Position numbers and translations under genes: made by a program
The notes under the pieces: model-generated
What the model was told of the DNA's origin: nothing
Databases searched by the model: none
Seen by the model: only the letters and a program-made list of their open reading frames with translations
Assembly (NCBI GenBank): GCA_004194705.1
Contig: SADC01001227.1
Location: 2,914,001-2,978,000, forward strand
Direction: 5' to 3'
Length of the DNA stretch: 64,000 bases
Origin: Ditylenchus dipsaci
Lineage: Eukaryota > Nematoda > Chromadorea > Rhabditida > Anguinidae
Shown here: positions 44,801 through 55,100 of the stretch, one piece after another
How positions within the stretch are numbered: position 1 is the first letter of the stretch
How the letters are laid out: each line of letters opens with the position of its first letter

Positions 44801-47800
44801 AACAGATCCCATAGCTGTGGTAACATAATCACTCAATTGGCAGAGATCGGACTGTCTGAAACAACCTTGCTGATCCGTTCATCCTCCGAGCTGGAATTGG
44901 ACTCTGTGAACATGCCTTCGCCACGCAGTGTCCAGGCTTCTGATCATTTGAGCTGAACTGTGCTTTTCTTCCGGAAGATCTGCTTTGACAAACTTGCTCA
45001 CGAATGTGCGATTGCGATGATGAAGCTGCTGAGATTGATGATTGGACTGTTGCGGACGAACCATATTGGAGTTGAGAGGAGCACGAGTACGACCATTGCT
45101 AACACTGTGATTGACGGCAGGAACATAGGAATTCGTCTTCAAGCACCGGACGCCACCAGACCACTGATTCGCTTGTTCAAATTCTCCTGGTCTCTAACAA
45201 TAAGCAAATTATATTATCAGTAATCAAGGAAAAATTTAAGATACCTTTCGAATTTTTCAAAGCGAGCATTCAACTGGATGAACTGCAAGCGAATTTTCTC
45301 AATAGCCTCTTCTTGCTAGAAAATAGATCATTGTGAAATACGACCTTCTTCGAAAAACGCATACATGATCCATGCGATCGAACATGTCATCAAAGTTCTT
45401 CTGCACTTTGAGGAATTCCGACATCATCTTATCATTGCCCACAGCCAGATTTTCCTTGATTTCTTTGCTGAGATTCTAAACGAAAATGTACACATACAAG
45501 AAAAGAAACGCCAAAATACAACCATTTCCATCTTCAAAATAGACTGAGCCAGCGATTCTCCATCCGAAGGAACCTTGACAGAATCGGAACTAGCACTTGA
45601 TGATGCTTCTTTGCCAGATTCAACGAGCGACATTTTTTGGCTAACGTTTTCAATCAAAAAAGCTGGAAAAAGTATACCATAAACAAAATTCACAGAAGGA
45701 TGTCACAAATAAAAGGCTAAAATCAATATGCGCCTCAAAATGCTGAATTACGCCGTCAAATTAATCATTTACGTCCTCAAATTTTATATAGCCATTTTTC
45801 TTCAAATTTTTGTTGCAATTTTATAAATATTTCTACACCAGCGTGTAGCCTTAAATCTTGGCTTTTTAATGAGTTATCAAACTGCTCTGAAAGGTTTGAA
45901 AAATGACGTGAATTTGAGGTTTCAAAATAATTTTTAAAAAGTTGGTAGTTTTTTTGAAACCTCTAAATCTTGTCATTTTCTAAATCGTTCAGGCAACTTT
46001 GATGGCTCATTAGAAAGCCAAGATCCAGAGCTACATGCTAGTACAAAAAATTTCAAAAAATTGCAACAAAAAGGGATGAAAAACGGCTATACAAAATTTG
46101 AGGGCGCAAATAGTTAATTTGAGGGCGTAATTCAGCATTTTGAGGGCGCAAAATCCCCTATAGCCCAAATAAAATAGAAAAGTATCTGGCAAAATATAAC
46201 TTCTTGAAACAGGCGCGTAAACAGTTGCCGCTAGGATTGAGGTTAGAATTAATTTTAATTCTAACCAGGCCAATAGTTTACGAACTGGCTAGGTTTGTGG
46301 CTGGAATTTAATTCTAATCCTAGCAGTGCAGCTGTTTACGGATCGGCTAGGATTCAGGCTAGAATTAAATTTTAATCCTAACCATGTAATTGTTTACGAA
46401 CCGGCTAGAATTAAGGTTAGAACTGAATTCTAATCCTAGTTGGTTTGTAAACAGTTGGCTGGCTAGGATTGAAGCTAGAATTAAATTCTAATCTTAGCCG
46501 TGTAATTGTTTACGAACCGGCTAGAATTAAGGTTAGAATTTAATTCTAGCCATAATTCTAGTCGATCCGTAAACAATTGGCCTGTTAGGATTGGAATTTA
46601 ATTGTAGCACCAATCCTAGCCAGATAACTGTTTACGAAGCGGCTTAGATAAGAATTGAATTCTAGCCTCAATCATATTCGACGAAATGTTTACCAAGCGG
46701 CTATTATTAGAACTTAATTCTAGCTACAATTCTAACTAACCAAATGTTCATGAAACGGCTAGAATTAGAATCAAATTTTAACCTCAATCCTAGCGACAAC
46801 TGTTTACCGGCCTGGTCCTTTGCATTGCAAACAGCCAATTTAAAGCACCGCACAAATTTTGTGATCCGTAAACAAATGAAAAGAGGAAACTCGAAAACAT
46901 TTAGTTATGTTCTTTTTGTTTTGTCTTGAGCGGAATTTTTTAGTTTGAAATTACAAGTCAAGTGCAGTCAAAAAGAGGAGCACGACAAAATTCGGACATG
47001 GACAAAATTTGCCCGCGCCAAAATTTGCCCAGACGGAAATTTGCACGCGGCCATAATTTGCCCGATCGTGATTTGCCCGGACATAATATGCCCGGGACAA
47101 AATTTGCCCGCTACTCAAATTTTTCGTGAATGAAGATGAATGAGTTATACACTTAACTGGCTGTATTGGGTTTCGATTTTATTAGTTTCGTTTTCGGTTT
47201 TCTTTCCTTAAACTTTCCTTACGCCAGTTGAAATCTGTTTTCCTCAATATATTGTGCAGGAGTGTGAAGTGGATGCTGCAATAACTTCTCGTTTATCTTT
47301 TGTTTGTTTTGCCATCAGTATTTATGCTTTGACCACTTTGTTATTGGCTTCATGTTCATTGATTGCTGTCGTTTAGGGTTGTCGAATCGAACGTTCGATT
47401 TCGAACATTGTTCGAAATGTTCGAGATTTTTTCGAACGTTCAACTTCGAATCGAACGTTCGTTCGAAAATTTTCGAACTCGAACATCGAATCGAACGTTC
47501 GTTCGAAAAATTTTCGAACTCGAACTTCGAATCGAACGTTCGATTCGAAATATATAGAATTCGTGCCAAATACTTTCAGTAAGAACTTAAAAATACGAAA
47601 AAGATTTGACCAAAACATGCGCAGCATCATAAAAAAGGCATCAAAAATGGTTGGGCTCGTTTTGAAGTTCAAATTTAAAAAAAAATCCAAAATTTTCAAA
47701 TCGAACGTTTGAAAATTTTCAAATTCAAACATCGAATCGAACCGAACGTTCGAAATTTTAGAACCCGAACTTCGAACCGAACGTTCGTTCGAGAATTTTC

Positions 47801-50800
47801 AAACTCGAACTTCGAATCGAACCGAACGTTCGAAAATTTCAAAACTTACAACGTTCGTCGAATCGAACGTTCGATAATTTTGAACGTTTGACAACCTACT
47901 GTTGTTGCATTTGGAAAATAAAAATGTTGTATAATGAATTCCTAGAAAGAACCCTTTTCGCAAAGCGTGAAAGCAAACTATTAATAGTTAATATAAACGG
48001 GTAGTACAAATGAAGAAATCATTCAAATTAAAAATCTGCCCTACTGGGAATCGAACCTGCGAGTTTTAAAAATAAAGCCTAAAGGTGCTTCACAATGGTC
48101 TGGGACTGAGTGCGCGACCCGGCTTCCTTTTCGCTGTAATTTTTTTCTTGATTGCGAAAAAAAAATTCTGTTAGTACCATTCTGTAGCTAAGATTAAGGG
48201 CTTCAAAATGAGTCATTGAAAATCAACATGTGATTTCAAAATTTTAGACAAAAATGCCCAGTCTGACACTGAGTCTGACACTAAATCGGACACTCAGACC
48301 GAGTGTCAGACTCAGTGTCAGACTGGTCATTTTTATCAAAAATTTTACCATTACATGTCAATTCTGAATGGCTAATGTTGAAGCCTGAATCTCAGCTACA
48401 AAATGATACTATCAGAATTTTTTTCGCAATCAAGAAAAAATTACAGCGAAAAGGAAGCCGGGTCACGCACTCAGTCCCGGCTACCAGACAATTTCCAATA
48501 TTTTTGGAAAATGTCGCACGACATTTTCCAATATTTTTTCGGTCGATTCGGTCGTTTCGCCCGAATTTACTAAAAAAATATTGGAAAATGTCGGGCGACA
48601 TTTTCCAAAAATATTGGAAATTGTCTGGTAGCCCTCAGTCCCAGACCCATTGTGAAAGCGGCTTAAATCACACTCACTACCGTATTTCCTGTAATAAACG
48701 CCCCCCCCCTCGTTCCAAATCGTGTTCTTGGCGTTGTGTTTTTGACCCACTTTTGATTACTCTCTCAAGCAAATTACCCCTCATTTTGTAGCCAGTGAGA
48801 TGAGCTACAAAATGAGGGGTAATTTGCTTGAGAGAAGTAATCAAAAAGTGGTCAAAAACACAACGCCAAGAACACGATTTGGAACGAAGGGGGGGGCGTT
48901 TATTACAGGAAATACGGTATACCACGTTAACAACGGTTAATACAATACAAAACTTGGACATTTTTGACACGAAAAATATTTCACTTTTAAAGCTCGATTT
49001 TTTCATCATAGAATGATCGTGGAGAAAATCGGTGAGTGGTGCAGTAATGGGCATATTATGAGCTTTCGATTGGTATAAAGTTTGTTAAAACGGCACCTGA
49101 AGTTCGTGCCCTTCCCGTGTAAGTCAGAAACAAAAAAAATATTTATATCGAGACGCATAATATCTAAAAAGGCAGAAACAAAACATTTAAACAAATTTTT
49201 CCAGACTTCAAGAGCGCAAACGCAAACACAAAGTTGGGCTAAGATGTGTAATCGACCTTGAAGGGTTCAACTCAGAGCATCTAAACACCTCCAACCTGAA
49301 AACCTATTCAAATGTGCTAAGGCAGCTGCAATGCATGTTCCCCGACCTTACTCGCCAGGTGTATATAATAAATGCACCCAGCATGGTTAGTGCCGCATAC
49401 AAGATAGTCAAAACAGTGTTGTCGGAGCAAAGCAGGGACAAAGTGGTATTTCTGAATAGTGCTTACCACGAAACGCTAGCAAAGAACTAGGAGCCCACAA
49501 TTTGTATGAAAGATGGGGTGGTCTGATGAAACCAAAGTGTGGCAATGAACATTCTGGGTTGCTGAGAATGGGTGGAATGCCTCATGAACACATAAGGTTG
49601 GTTTTTTCCCGAAGGTTGTAAGACTATGGCATGGTCACTAAAAAGTGCCAAAAATAGTTTATAATTTTAAATACAGCCACCTTGCCATTCCCATTCCCCA
49701 TTAACCCCTCTGCATGTGCCAAAATTAAATTTTTTTGGCCAGCGCCAGCCTGGTATTAGTGAAAACCGAGGATTCACAAACCGTAGTTTTGTATTTTTAG
49801 GTCAGGCTTGCTAGAGATTTCGAAAATTACTGTTCAAGCGGCACGAATGCCTGCGGTGCTCTCTAAACCATGGCTAGAAAATACATATCCTCTACTTTAT
49901 AATCTTGAAAGTCCAGAAAAGAATTGCGGGTTTATCCAACAAAAGGGTGTTTTTCGCCTTAGCCCCATGTTAATTTTTTTTTGATATTTTTCAGGCTTAG
50001 GTAAGGGTAGACCAGCGTATGCTAGGACGGACTCAGATATTAGTCTAAGATAAGCTCGACTCCGTCCTAACATACGCTGTCCTACTATTTCCTAAGCCTA
50101 AAGCTAAAAAATCCCAAAAAACAACAGGGGCAACCAAGGAAACCACCCCCCCCCTTCTTTGATGGATATGGCCGAATTGGGACATGTTGCTTCTGATCAG
50201 CCTGCTCGATCTGCCATGAAAACTGACTTTTTAATAATTCCTATACAGTAGAACTCGTTATAAGATACACCCAATATAAGATACACCTCGTTATAAGATA
50301 CACCTGGGTCCGGTCCCAAGTTAAATAACTCCCGTCAAATTACCCCCTATATAAGATACACCTCGTTATAAGATACAGCTAGGGTCGGTCCCTGGTGTAT
50401 CTTATAACGAGGTTTGACTGTACAGTCGAACTCCAATACAACGCCACCCCTGGGGACCGCTATTTGGTGGCGTCATATCGGGGGTGATTTTGAATCGGGG
50501 TTAATTCGACTAAATTTCCGTCAAAACTGACCAAATTGGTCCATTTTCGGGTGGAGTTATATCCGGAGTGGCCTTATATCGGGGTGGCGTCATATCAGAG
50601 TTCGACTGTAATTCTAAAATGTAACAATTTTTTTAGGTATTCACCCGAGAAAACCCCTTCTTTATCAGAGAAGAACAACTAACCAAACTTTACATCCCAG
50701 CCAAAAGTCGTAAAGAAATAAACCTGGAGGTGAGCAAGACTGGCGATCACCTCCATTGGTACTTCTTCACCAATGGAGATATTGAGTTCAGTGTTGTGGA

Positions 50801-51018
50801 TGGTCAGGGCGACGAGGTTAACACAATTTACTGACAACTAACTTTAAAATAAAATTTATAGCTATGGCCACATCTGCGCCTGACCACTGATTTTGTGCGG
50901 AATTCGGCCATGTCCGATGCTCCTCCAATGGCACACACAAAGTCATTTTCGACAACTCTCTCAGCACCTTCTCAGCAAAGAGATCAAATTTAAAGTCTAT
51001 GTGAAGCCACAGGAATAG
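35850..51018 (+). CDS. cgr-1: CRAL-TRIO/Sec14 plus GOLD protein, CGR-1-like, 7 exons
   Basis: This family binds lipids through the Sec14 pocket and partner proteins through GOLD. In C. elegans CGR-1 affects Ras signalling. Exons: 35850-36021, 37089-37223, 38954-39017, 39071-39156, 49205-49596, 50637-50816, 50862-51018, about 395 codons. Exon 1 holds the N-terminal lobe (NFSLLRWLIGWNYKI). Exon 3 reads GGIMGLDDDGNV. Exon 4 is PKTLAKCGRVSDVYRL. Exon 5 is the CRAL-TRIO core (CVIDLEGFNSEHLN, YIINAPSMVSAAYKIV, NLYERWGGL). Exons 6-7 form the GOLD beta-sandwich (LYIPAKSRKEINLEV, HKVIFDNSLSTFSA). Exon boundaries match in phase, but one-base breaks interrupt exons 2, 3, 5, 6 and 7 (for example AAGGAA read as AAGAA at 49483). 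Intron 4 is 10,048 nt and encloses another gene. Introns 3 and 6 are 53 and 45 nt. Confidence 0.88.
36190..37037. repeat. Nested CCGTA-family repeats in CGR-1-like intron 1
   Basis: ACTGTATTCACTTTATTTAC at the left pairs loosely with GGGGGAATACGGTA (37024) at the right. Inside are a second CCGTACATTCGGCGCTACTC end, G-runs and CAACAGGGGGGACCAAGC. Several overlapping insertions make exact limits unsure. Confidence 0.55.
37906..37978 (+). tRNA. tRNA-Lys: tRNA-Lys(CUU)
   Basis: A complete 73-nt cloverleaf. The acceptor is GCCCGGT/ATCGGGC. The D arm contains TAGCTCAGTCGGTAGAGC, which is also a good A box. Anticodon loop CTCTTAA has CTT. The T arm GCGGGTTCGAGCCCCGC contains the B box. No intron is present, and a T-run follows at 37979 as the Pol III terminator. 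It lies in intron 2 of the CGR-1-like gene on the same strand. It is the only convincing functional tRNA here. Confidence 0.97.
38506..38916. mobile_element. Pogo/Tigger-like MITE, TA-flanked, in CGR-1-like intron 2
   Basis: A 411-bp palindrome with ends CAGTCAAACCTCTATGTAAC and complement, and TA at 38504-38505 and 38917-38918. The arms carry TTCGTTCCCACCTTGGGTCC. It is the cleanest copy of its family here. Confidence 0.92.
39213..39385. mobile_element. Solo Tc1/mariner-like end
   Basis: AGCGGACAAAAAAAATTGAA and the next 150 bp are nearly identical to the terminal arms of 40083-41283. No opposite end was found. It abuts the gag start of an LTR fragment. Confidence 0.75.
39386..39452 (-). 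pseudogene. LTR retrotransposon leader and gag start
   Basis: On the minus strand, directly after the LTR, comes TTGGCGTACTCGC, a candidate primer-binding site beginning TGG. An ATG at 39438 follows, reading MDVDQFQQFMAVQQQQ, the Gln-rich start common in Ty3/gypsy gag. The frame is cut by the Tc1-like end at 39385. Confidence 0.6.
39453..39735 (-). mobile_element. LTR of a Ty3/gypsy-like retrotransposon
   Basis: 283 bp on the minus strand start TGTTGACAAG and end GGATACAACA. TATATA lies within and a GAATAAAG polyadenylation signal near the 3' end. The primer site and gag start follow in the right order. The rest of the element is missing. Confidence 0.7.
40083..41283. mobile_element. Tc1/mariner-like foldback MITE, TA-flanked
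   Basis: A 1201-bp near-perfect palindrome has CAGTAGCGGACAAAAAAAAT ends and TA on both sides (40081-40082, 41284-41285). A second CCCGGACAAAAAAAATTGAA end lies inside each arm (40287, 41083), and the core is the CAGGGCT palindrome also found at 591-1028. It has no transposase. Confidence 0.9.
41560..42480. other. Intron sequence with scattered B-box-like motifs
   Basis: Within intron 4 of the CGR-1-like gene, AGGTTCGATCCCACT (41599) and CAGGTTCGAATCTGG (42281) resemble tRNA T arms without cloverleaves. A palindrome joins 41575-41620 to 41825-41890. No gene is supported. Confidence 0.4.
42639..43000. mobile_element. CAGTCGACTCTAGATTTAAC MITE, uninterrupted copy
   Basis: This is a relative of 21969-22640 with the same ATACCCACC...CCTAAAACTCGAAATATTCG arms. 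It lacks the nested CCGTATTTCC element and so shows the empty target. TA precedes the left end at 42637. The right end is eroded. Confidence 0.8.
43023..43166. mobile_element. Small hAT MITE, GCAGAAGC-rich
   Basis: A 144-bp palindrome from CGGTGTTTCCAAAAAGCAGA to AACACTG. The flanks are TATCGGAC and TGTCGGAC (7 of 8 match). The interior is mostly AGAAGC repeats. Confidence 0.75.
43692..45633 (-). CDS. Unknown coiled-coil and Ala/Ser/Pro-rich protein, 9 exons, nested
   Basis: Exons (minus): 45633-45523, 45475-45365, 45315-45245, 45193-44795, 44750-44689, 44624-44516, 44461-44169, 44120-44040, 43988-43692. It starts MSLVESGKEASSSASSDSVK. Exons 2-4 give a predicted coiled coil (EFLKVQKNFDDMFDRMD; IRLQFIQLNARFEKFERD). 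Exon 4 has a Gln/His-rich part and two frame breaks. Later exons read SSVPDMRVFFEQKILSADSK, an Ala/Ser-rich linker ending GGLSGGFGGGRRGKP, and a last exon with SRPLTMDEMGVLNKVFQKKD and WTLEDVH. Intron 6 is GC-AG (GCAAGC donor). No known domain is recognised. Gly-Phe-Gly-Gly and linker composition hint at an RNA-binding or scaffold protein, without proof. The whole gene lies inside intron 4 of the CGR-1-like gene, on the other strand. Confidence 0.7.
45740..46145. repeat. Palindrome with AAATTTGAGGGCGTAAT array ends
   Basis: GCGCCTCAAAATGCTGAATT at the left pairs with its inverse near 46130. Three units of CTCAAAT plus ACG/GCG are found in each arm. The centre is near 45940. Confidence 0.75.
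46207..46815. repeat. Satellite-like array of palindromic 60-80-bp units
   Basis: Around nine units occur, each with TGTTTACGAACCGGCTAG, then TAGAATTAAATTCTAATCC, itself an imperfect hairpin (GAATT/AATTC). Unit order and spacing are regular but units are diverged. It has no coding potential. Confidence 0.85.
46980..47105. repeat. AAATTTGCCCG motif array
   Basis: About nine units of AAATTTGCCCG/ATAATTTGCCCGAT occur. No inverted partner is seen in the window. It is the same style of short-motif array as at 60112 and 51165. Confidence 0.7.
47374..47898. mobile_element. hAT MITE, TAGGGTTGTC family, with CGAACGTTCG array
   Basis: A 525-bp palindrome with flanks CTGTCGTT (47366-47373) and CTGTTGTT (47899-47906), 7 of 8 identical. 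Its interior TTCGAACGTTCGA array and a unique part (47555-47690) match the copy at 118-442. Confidence 0.85.
48085..48655. repeat. Nested palindromes with GTCTGGGACTGAG ends
   Basis: The outer arms (TTCACAATGGTCTGGGACTG and inverse) enclose an inner palindrome at 48480-48640 (CTACCAGACAATTTCCAATA and inverse). An inserted element is implied. A B-box-like GGGAATCGAACC lies just upstream on the minus strand (48047). Confidence 0.7.
48680..48917. mobile_element. CCGTATTTCCTGTAATAA MITE, TA-flanked
   Basis: A 238-bp palindrome with C/G-runs next to the ends and TA at 48678-48679 and 48918-48919. Its interior matches 17850-18088 (ATCGTGTTCTTGGCGTTGTG). Confidence 0.92.
49993..50105. repeat. TTAGGTAAGGGTAGACCAGC palindrome
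   Basis: The arms are CAGGCTTAGGTAAGGGTAGA... and inverse, centred on AGATAAGCTC. Related pieces lie at 31240-31330, 53320-53370, 56965-57065 and 63340-63475. Confidence 0.7.
50246..50420. mobile_element. CAGTAGAACTCGTTATAAGA MITE
   Basis: A 175-bp TA-flanked palindrome in intron 5 of the CGR-1-like gene. It carries several ATAAGATACACC units. Its right TA (50421-50422) is also the left TA of the next MITE. Confidence 0.85.
50423..50608. mobile_element. CAGTCGAACTCCAATACAAC MITE
   Basis: 186 bp, with TA at 50421-50422 and 50609-50610. The arms contain ACGCCACC and GGTGGCGTCATATC. It is back to back with the preceding element and ends 28 bp before an exon acceptor. Confidence 0.85.
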
Positions 51019-51164
51019 AACAAAAAGACTTGCCATAAAATTTTTAGTTTTGGGATAGAGCAGAGTTCTTGACTATAATAAATTTTTGCATAATATTTTT
51101 GAATGTCGACGTTCATACATCAAAGGATGCTGCCTTTCTGCCCCATACCATGGGGCCCTGGCTA

Positions 51165-51470
51165 GAAAAAACGTGGCAAAACGAAATTTTCCAAACGGAT
51201 ATTTTGCCGAAACGAATATTGCCATAGCGAAAATTCCCAAATCACATTTCGCCAAAACGAAACTTTCAACTTGAAATGTACCAGGAGCAGGTTTTGCGTA
51301 AATAAAATAGGGTAGCAATTAGAGTTGAGAAATCTTTTTCAAGTAAAATCCACGTTTGGTAAATTTTATTTGGCAAATATCGATTTCGTAAAATGCTTTC
51401 TGGCGAATTTCTATTGGGCAATATCTTTTTGGCAAATTTCGTATTTGGCAAATTTTGATTTGGCAAGTTT
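51165..51470. repeat. CGAAATTTTGCC motif array, inverted halves
   Basis: Units such as AACGAAATTTTCCAAACGG (51178-51270) are mirrored by TTTGGCAAATTTCG units (51355-51470). It is a further motif-array palindrome, lying just beyond the CGR-1-like stop codon. Confidence 0.7.
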
Positions 51471-51734
51471 CCCCTAGCCGGGGCGCTTTCAAAGATAAGC
51501 CCAAAGGTATAGGGGTGGGGTGTTAAGCTCCGCACTTTTTTTGCGTCTCTTTGAAAGTGCCCCAGGTATGGGAAAAAAGGCGGCAGCTTTTGATGGGTGG
51601 AATGCGCGGCATGTACTGCTAACATTTCTAGAGCTTGTCCCTGTTCCTTATAAATTTGGCTATCCAGCTCTAAACAGAAAGTAGATAAGAGTAGAGTTCT
51701 AAAAATACCTTTATATGGGAACTGGTTCACAATG

Positions 51735-51905
51735 TTGACCCAAAAAATCTGCCTTGGTTCCCCTGTTGTTTTGAAGGTGATCATGTTCAAGGTGATCATT
51801 TAACCATAATCACCATGATCACAACATTATTATAACTCTGATGGACAGTGGGGACCAAGGCATTTTTTAAGAAAAAACAACAGGGGGGACCAAGGCAGAT
51901 TTTTT
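51735..51905. repeat. TGCCTTGGTTCCCCTGTTGT palindrome
   Basis: AAAATCTGCCTTGGTTCCCC and inverse flank ACCATAATCACCATGATCAC. It is the same module as at 34975-35125. Confidence 0.75.
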
Positions 51906-52184
51906 GGGGTCCACATTGTGAACCAGTTCCGGGGGTTCCAAAAATACCTTTATATGCAGACATTGGCCCTATTTTGCCACTAGGATCCAAATTTTATAGT
52001 TTTAACTGACCCACGGTCTTTTTGGCCCTCGGAACTGGGGGCCGGATTTACAAGCAAATTGGATATGCTCAAGAAGTATAGGCTAAAGAGTTCCAGCAAA
52101 ATTCCCCCAGGTCACGGTCAGGGTTTTAATAATAATTTTAATTGTTAATTAACACAAACAAATTACACATTTATTTATTTTTGC

Positions 52185-55100
52185 TTAATATTTATCAGTA
52201 ACAGGAATAGGGTTAGCGTAGGCACCTGAGGCTAGTTTGTTGGTAAAATTTCTTCGAAAAAATTTCTTGTCCTTTTCCAGCTGAGAAATAGCCTGAAGAC
52301 CGAAAAAGACGCAAAACACCGAGAGAAGGGCTAGACAAGCACTGAAGCCAAGCATAACCCCCAGATTAGCTATCCGCTCAGTTTTGGAAAAGCAGTTCAG
52401 AGGATAGCAAGCAGGCAACTCGCCTCTTTCTACAAATAAAATGTTAAAGTATTAGTAAGAACAACAGTGGCAACTTAGCCACGTATATTTCGAAATTCTT
52501 TAAAAATATCAATTTTAACTATCTGAAATGTGCAAAATCAATCTTTTCAAAGAAATGGGTGTACAGCTAGAAATGTTGGCTTTTTACCCATTTCATAGAC
52601 CTAATTTTTACTATGTTACTTTAACCAATTTAAAAATGGCAACATTTTGCCTATGATAATACAGTCGACACATTCTCAAGTTCGTTCACGCCTATGGTCT
52701 GACACTTTTTATACCTCAATTTTTGAAGTTTTCGATTAGTTATGATTCTTTCACCTGTTAGACTGCAAATCACAAGGACTGGGATTTTACCGTTAATTTT
52801 TTAAAAATATATAAATACCAGCAAATTTTAATTTAACGATATCCTATTTCCAAAAAGGGGTGTTGTTTAATGAGGTTCCGCCGGTCTTTATGGAAAGGCT
52901 GTTCAGCTTTTGAAAACGACTGGCGAAATCTGAATGCTCGCAATATTAAAAACTAGCTGACGAATCAGCACTGATCGAAAATTTCAAAAATTAGGTAAAA
53001 AATGTGTCGGACCCTAGGTGGGAACGAACTTGAGGATGTGATCCTTTCTCAATAGGTGACTGTATTTTCGAAAATTCGTTGAAGGAGTTACCTTGGCTCG
53101 AATATTGTTGAGTGCTAAAGCACAAAACACCATGGTTGCGATTAAAAGTAGAAAATTAATTGTTGAAAATAACACTCGCCAGATCGCCTGAAGTAAAAAA
53201 TTGGACGCTAGTAGCGAATACCCCCCCCAACGATTTTCACTTTTTTTTACTTTAGTAAAAGTACCCAAATTTATGTCCCAGACCCCGGAAAATGTGCGCA
53301 AACTCTTTATTAGTCACAACTTCCGTACGCTGGCCTACCCCAAGCCTAAGCGCTAAGCCTAAACTTGTTGTTTGCAAGGGTAGTTACAGCAATTTTAAAG
53401 GTCGGATGCTTGGGGGGGGTATTCGCTACTAGCGCCAAAAATTGAAAAAGTTAAAAAAATCATTTTTTTAGAAATTTTAAGGAAAATTTACCTGACTATA
53501 AGCTCGTTTGTGTGAGTAATTATGGTTTTGAGCGGCAAAAACAACTCCTAGTAGCACCACACAACTAGTCACAAAAGCAGCTAGAGCAGCATTAAACTCT
53601 TGCTGTGTTCGCACATCTTGCTGGTTGATATTGTCATTGGCCTGCCCTCTTCCAAACAAAATCCATGCTGCGATTGAGCCAACAATTATAGCTGGTATTT
53701 TGGTTAGCATAGCAGCAAATCTGTGCACTCCAATGCTGTCATTGTTTTGTAAACGAAATTCCCAGGTATCTCTAAAAAATATCTTTTAGTGGTAGAGTAG
53801 CGGAAGCCGGCGAAACTTGTCGTGGGTTCGATCCCCACTCGGGGCATCACATTTTTCCTTCACTTTTACTTTTGGTAAAAATATGTCAAAAATATACCTT
53901 GGTCCCCAAGCTCATTTTTTGGATTTGAAAATTGAAGGGGGAGTTCGTCAACAGGGAGGCACAAGGCAAGTTTTTTTTGCTCATAGAGCCAATATTTTTT
54001 TGAAAAAAAAGAAGATTCTTTTCGGTTATCGGCACCCACCATAAATGAATGAACGAATCATGGAGACAAATTATAAGACTTTAATAACAAAAAAAAATAG
54101 TGGGGTGCCGGTAACCGAAAAAAGCAAAAAGAATTACACAAAATTTTAACATACCTATTTTCGACGCTATTGTCGTATACTCCATTCCAAAAAGCTATTG
54201 TCATATACTACAGGTGCCTCGGGACTAGACGCGAATCCCGTCCCAAAGAATTTTTAGGATATTATCCCGTCGTAGAAAAAAATTCCAGTCTGTTCCGTCC
54301 CGGAAAACTATTTATTTTTTGCCCCGTCCCACTAGAAAATTTAAACTAAAAATCCGGGACGGGACGTCTTGTCCCGCGTGACACGAATTTGGCCATTTTT
54401 CCGTCCCCGATTCCCGTTCTGGAAAACGTTTTGAACCTGTCCGGTCCCAGACTTTTTTAAAATTTTTTGTCCCGTCCCATGCGGAAATAAGCCATTTGCC
54501 ATCTTTATCATTATCATTTTAGGGGTACCTAAACCGCCATATTTTAATTTTTTTAAGTTGATATTGGTACTGGCCAGATCTTGAGCCTAAGCTTAAGGCC
54601 TACGGGCCTAAGCCTAAATTATTGAGGAGAAGGGGTGGTGTACGACACTAGGGTTTGTTAGTGTTAAGGAGGCTAGTGTATATAACACTCTAATTGAAGC
54701 CCACTTCCTATAAACTTCAAATTTCAGAGTAAAGGTCATTTTTTAATTGATAATTTTAAGATTTTCAAGTGGTTGAAATATAAAGGCCCGCAGACCTGAA
54801 TTAAAGAAAATACGCTAGCTTTAAAGCCTAACCAGCTGCTCCAAAAAAGAATAGCAACTTTTTAGATACCGTATACCTTCTAATAATGACCCATGGAGCC
54901 TTATTTTTCAACCCTCTTTGGAGGTGGGGTCTTATTAGAAGGTGGCCTTAAAAAGGGGCCTTATTAGAAGATATACGGTACCCGGTATATATGACTTACA
55001 CAAAGGATGCATCTGTGAGTTGCCCTACAGGTTGGGTGTAGAAAGGTGGATAACCAGCAGTAGCATAAGGTGGTGTTAATGGCACAACTGACATGCCATT

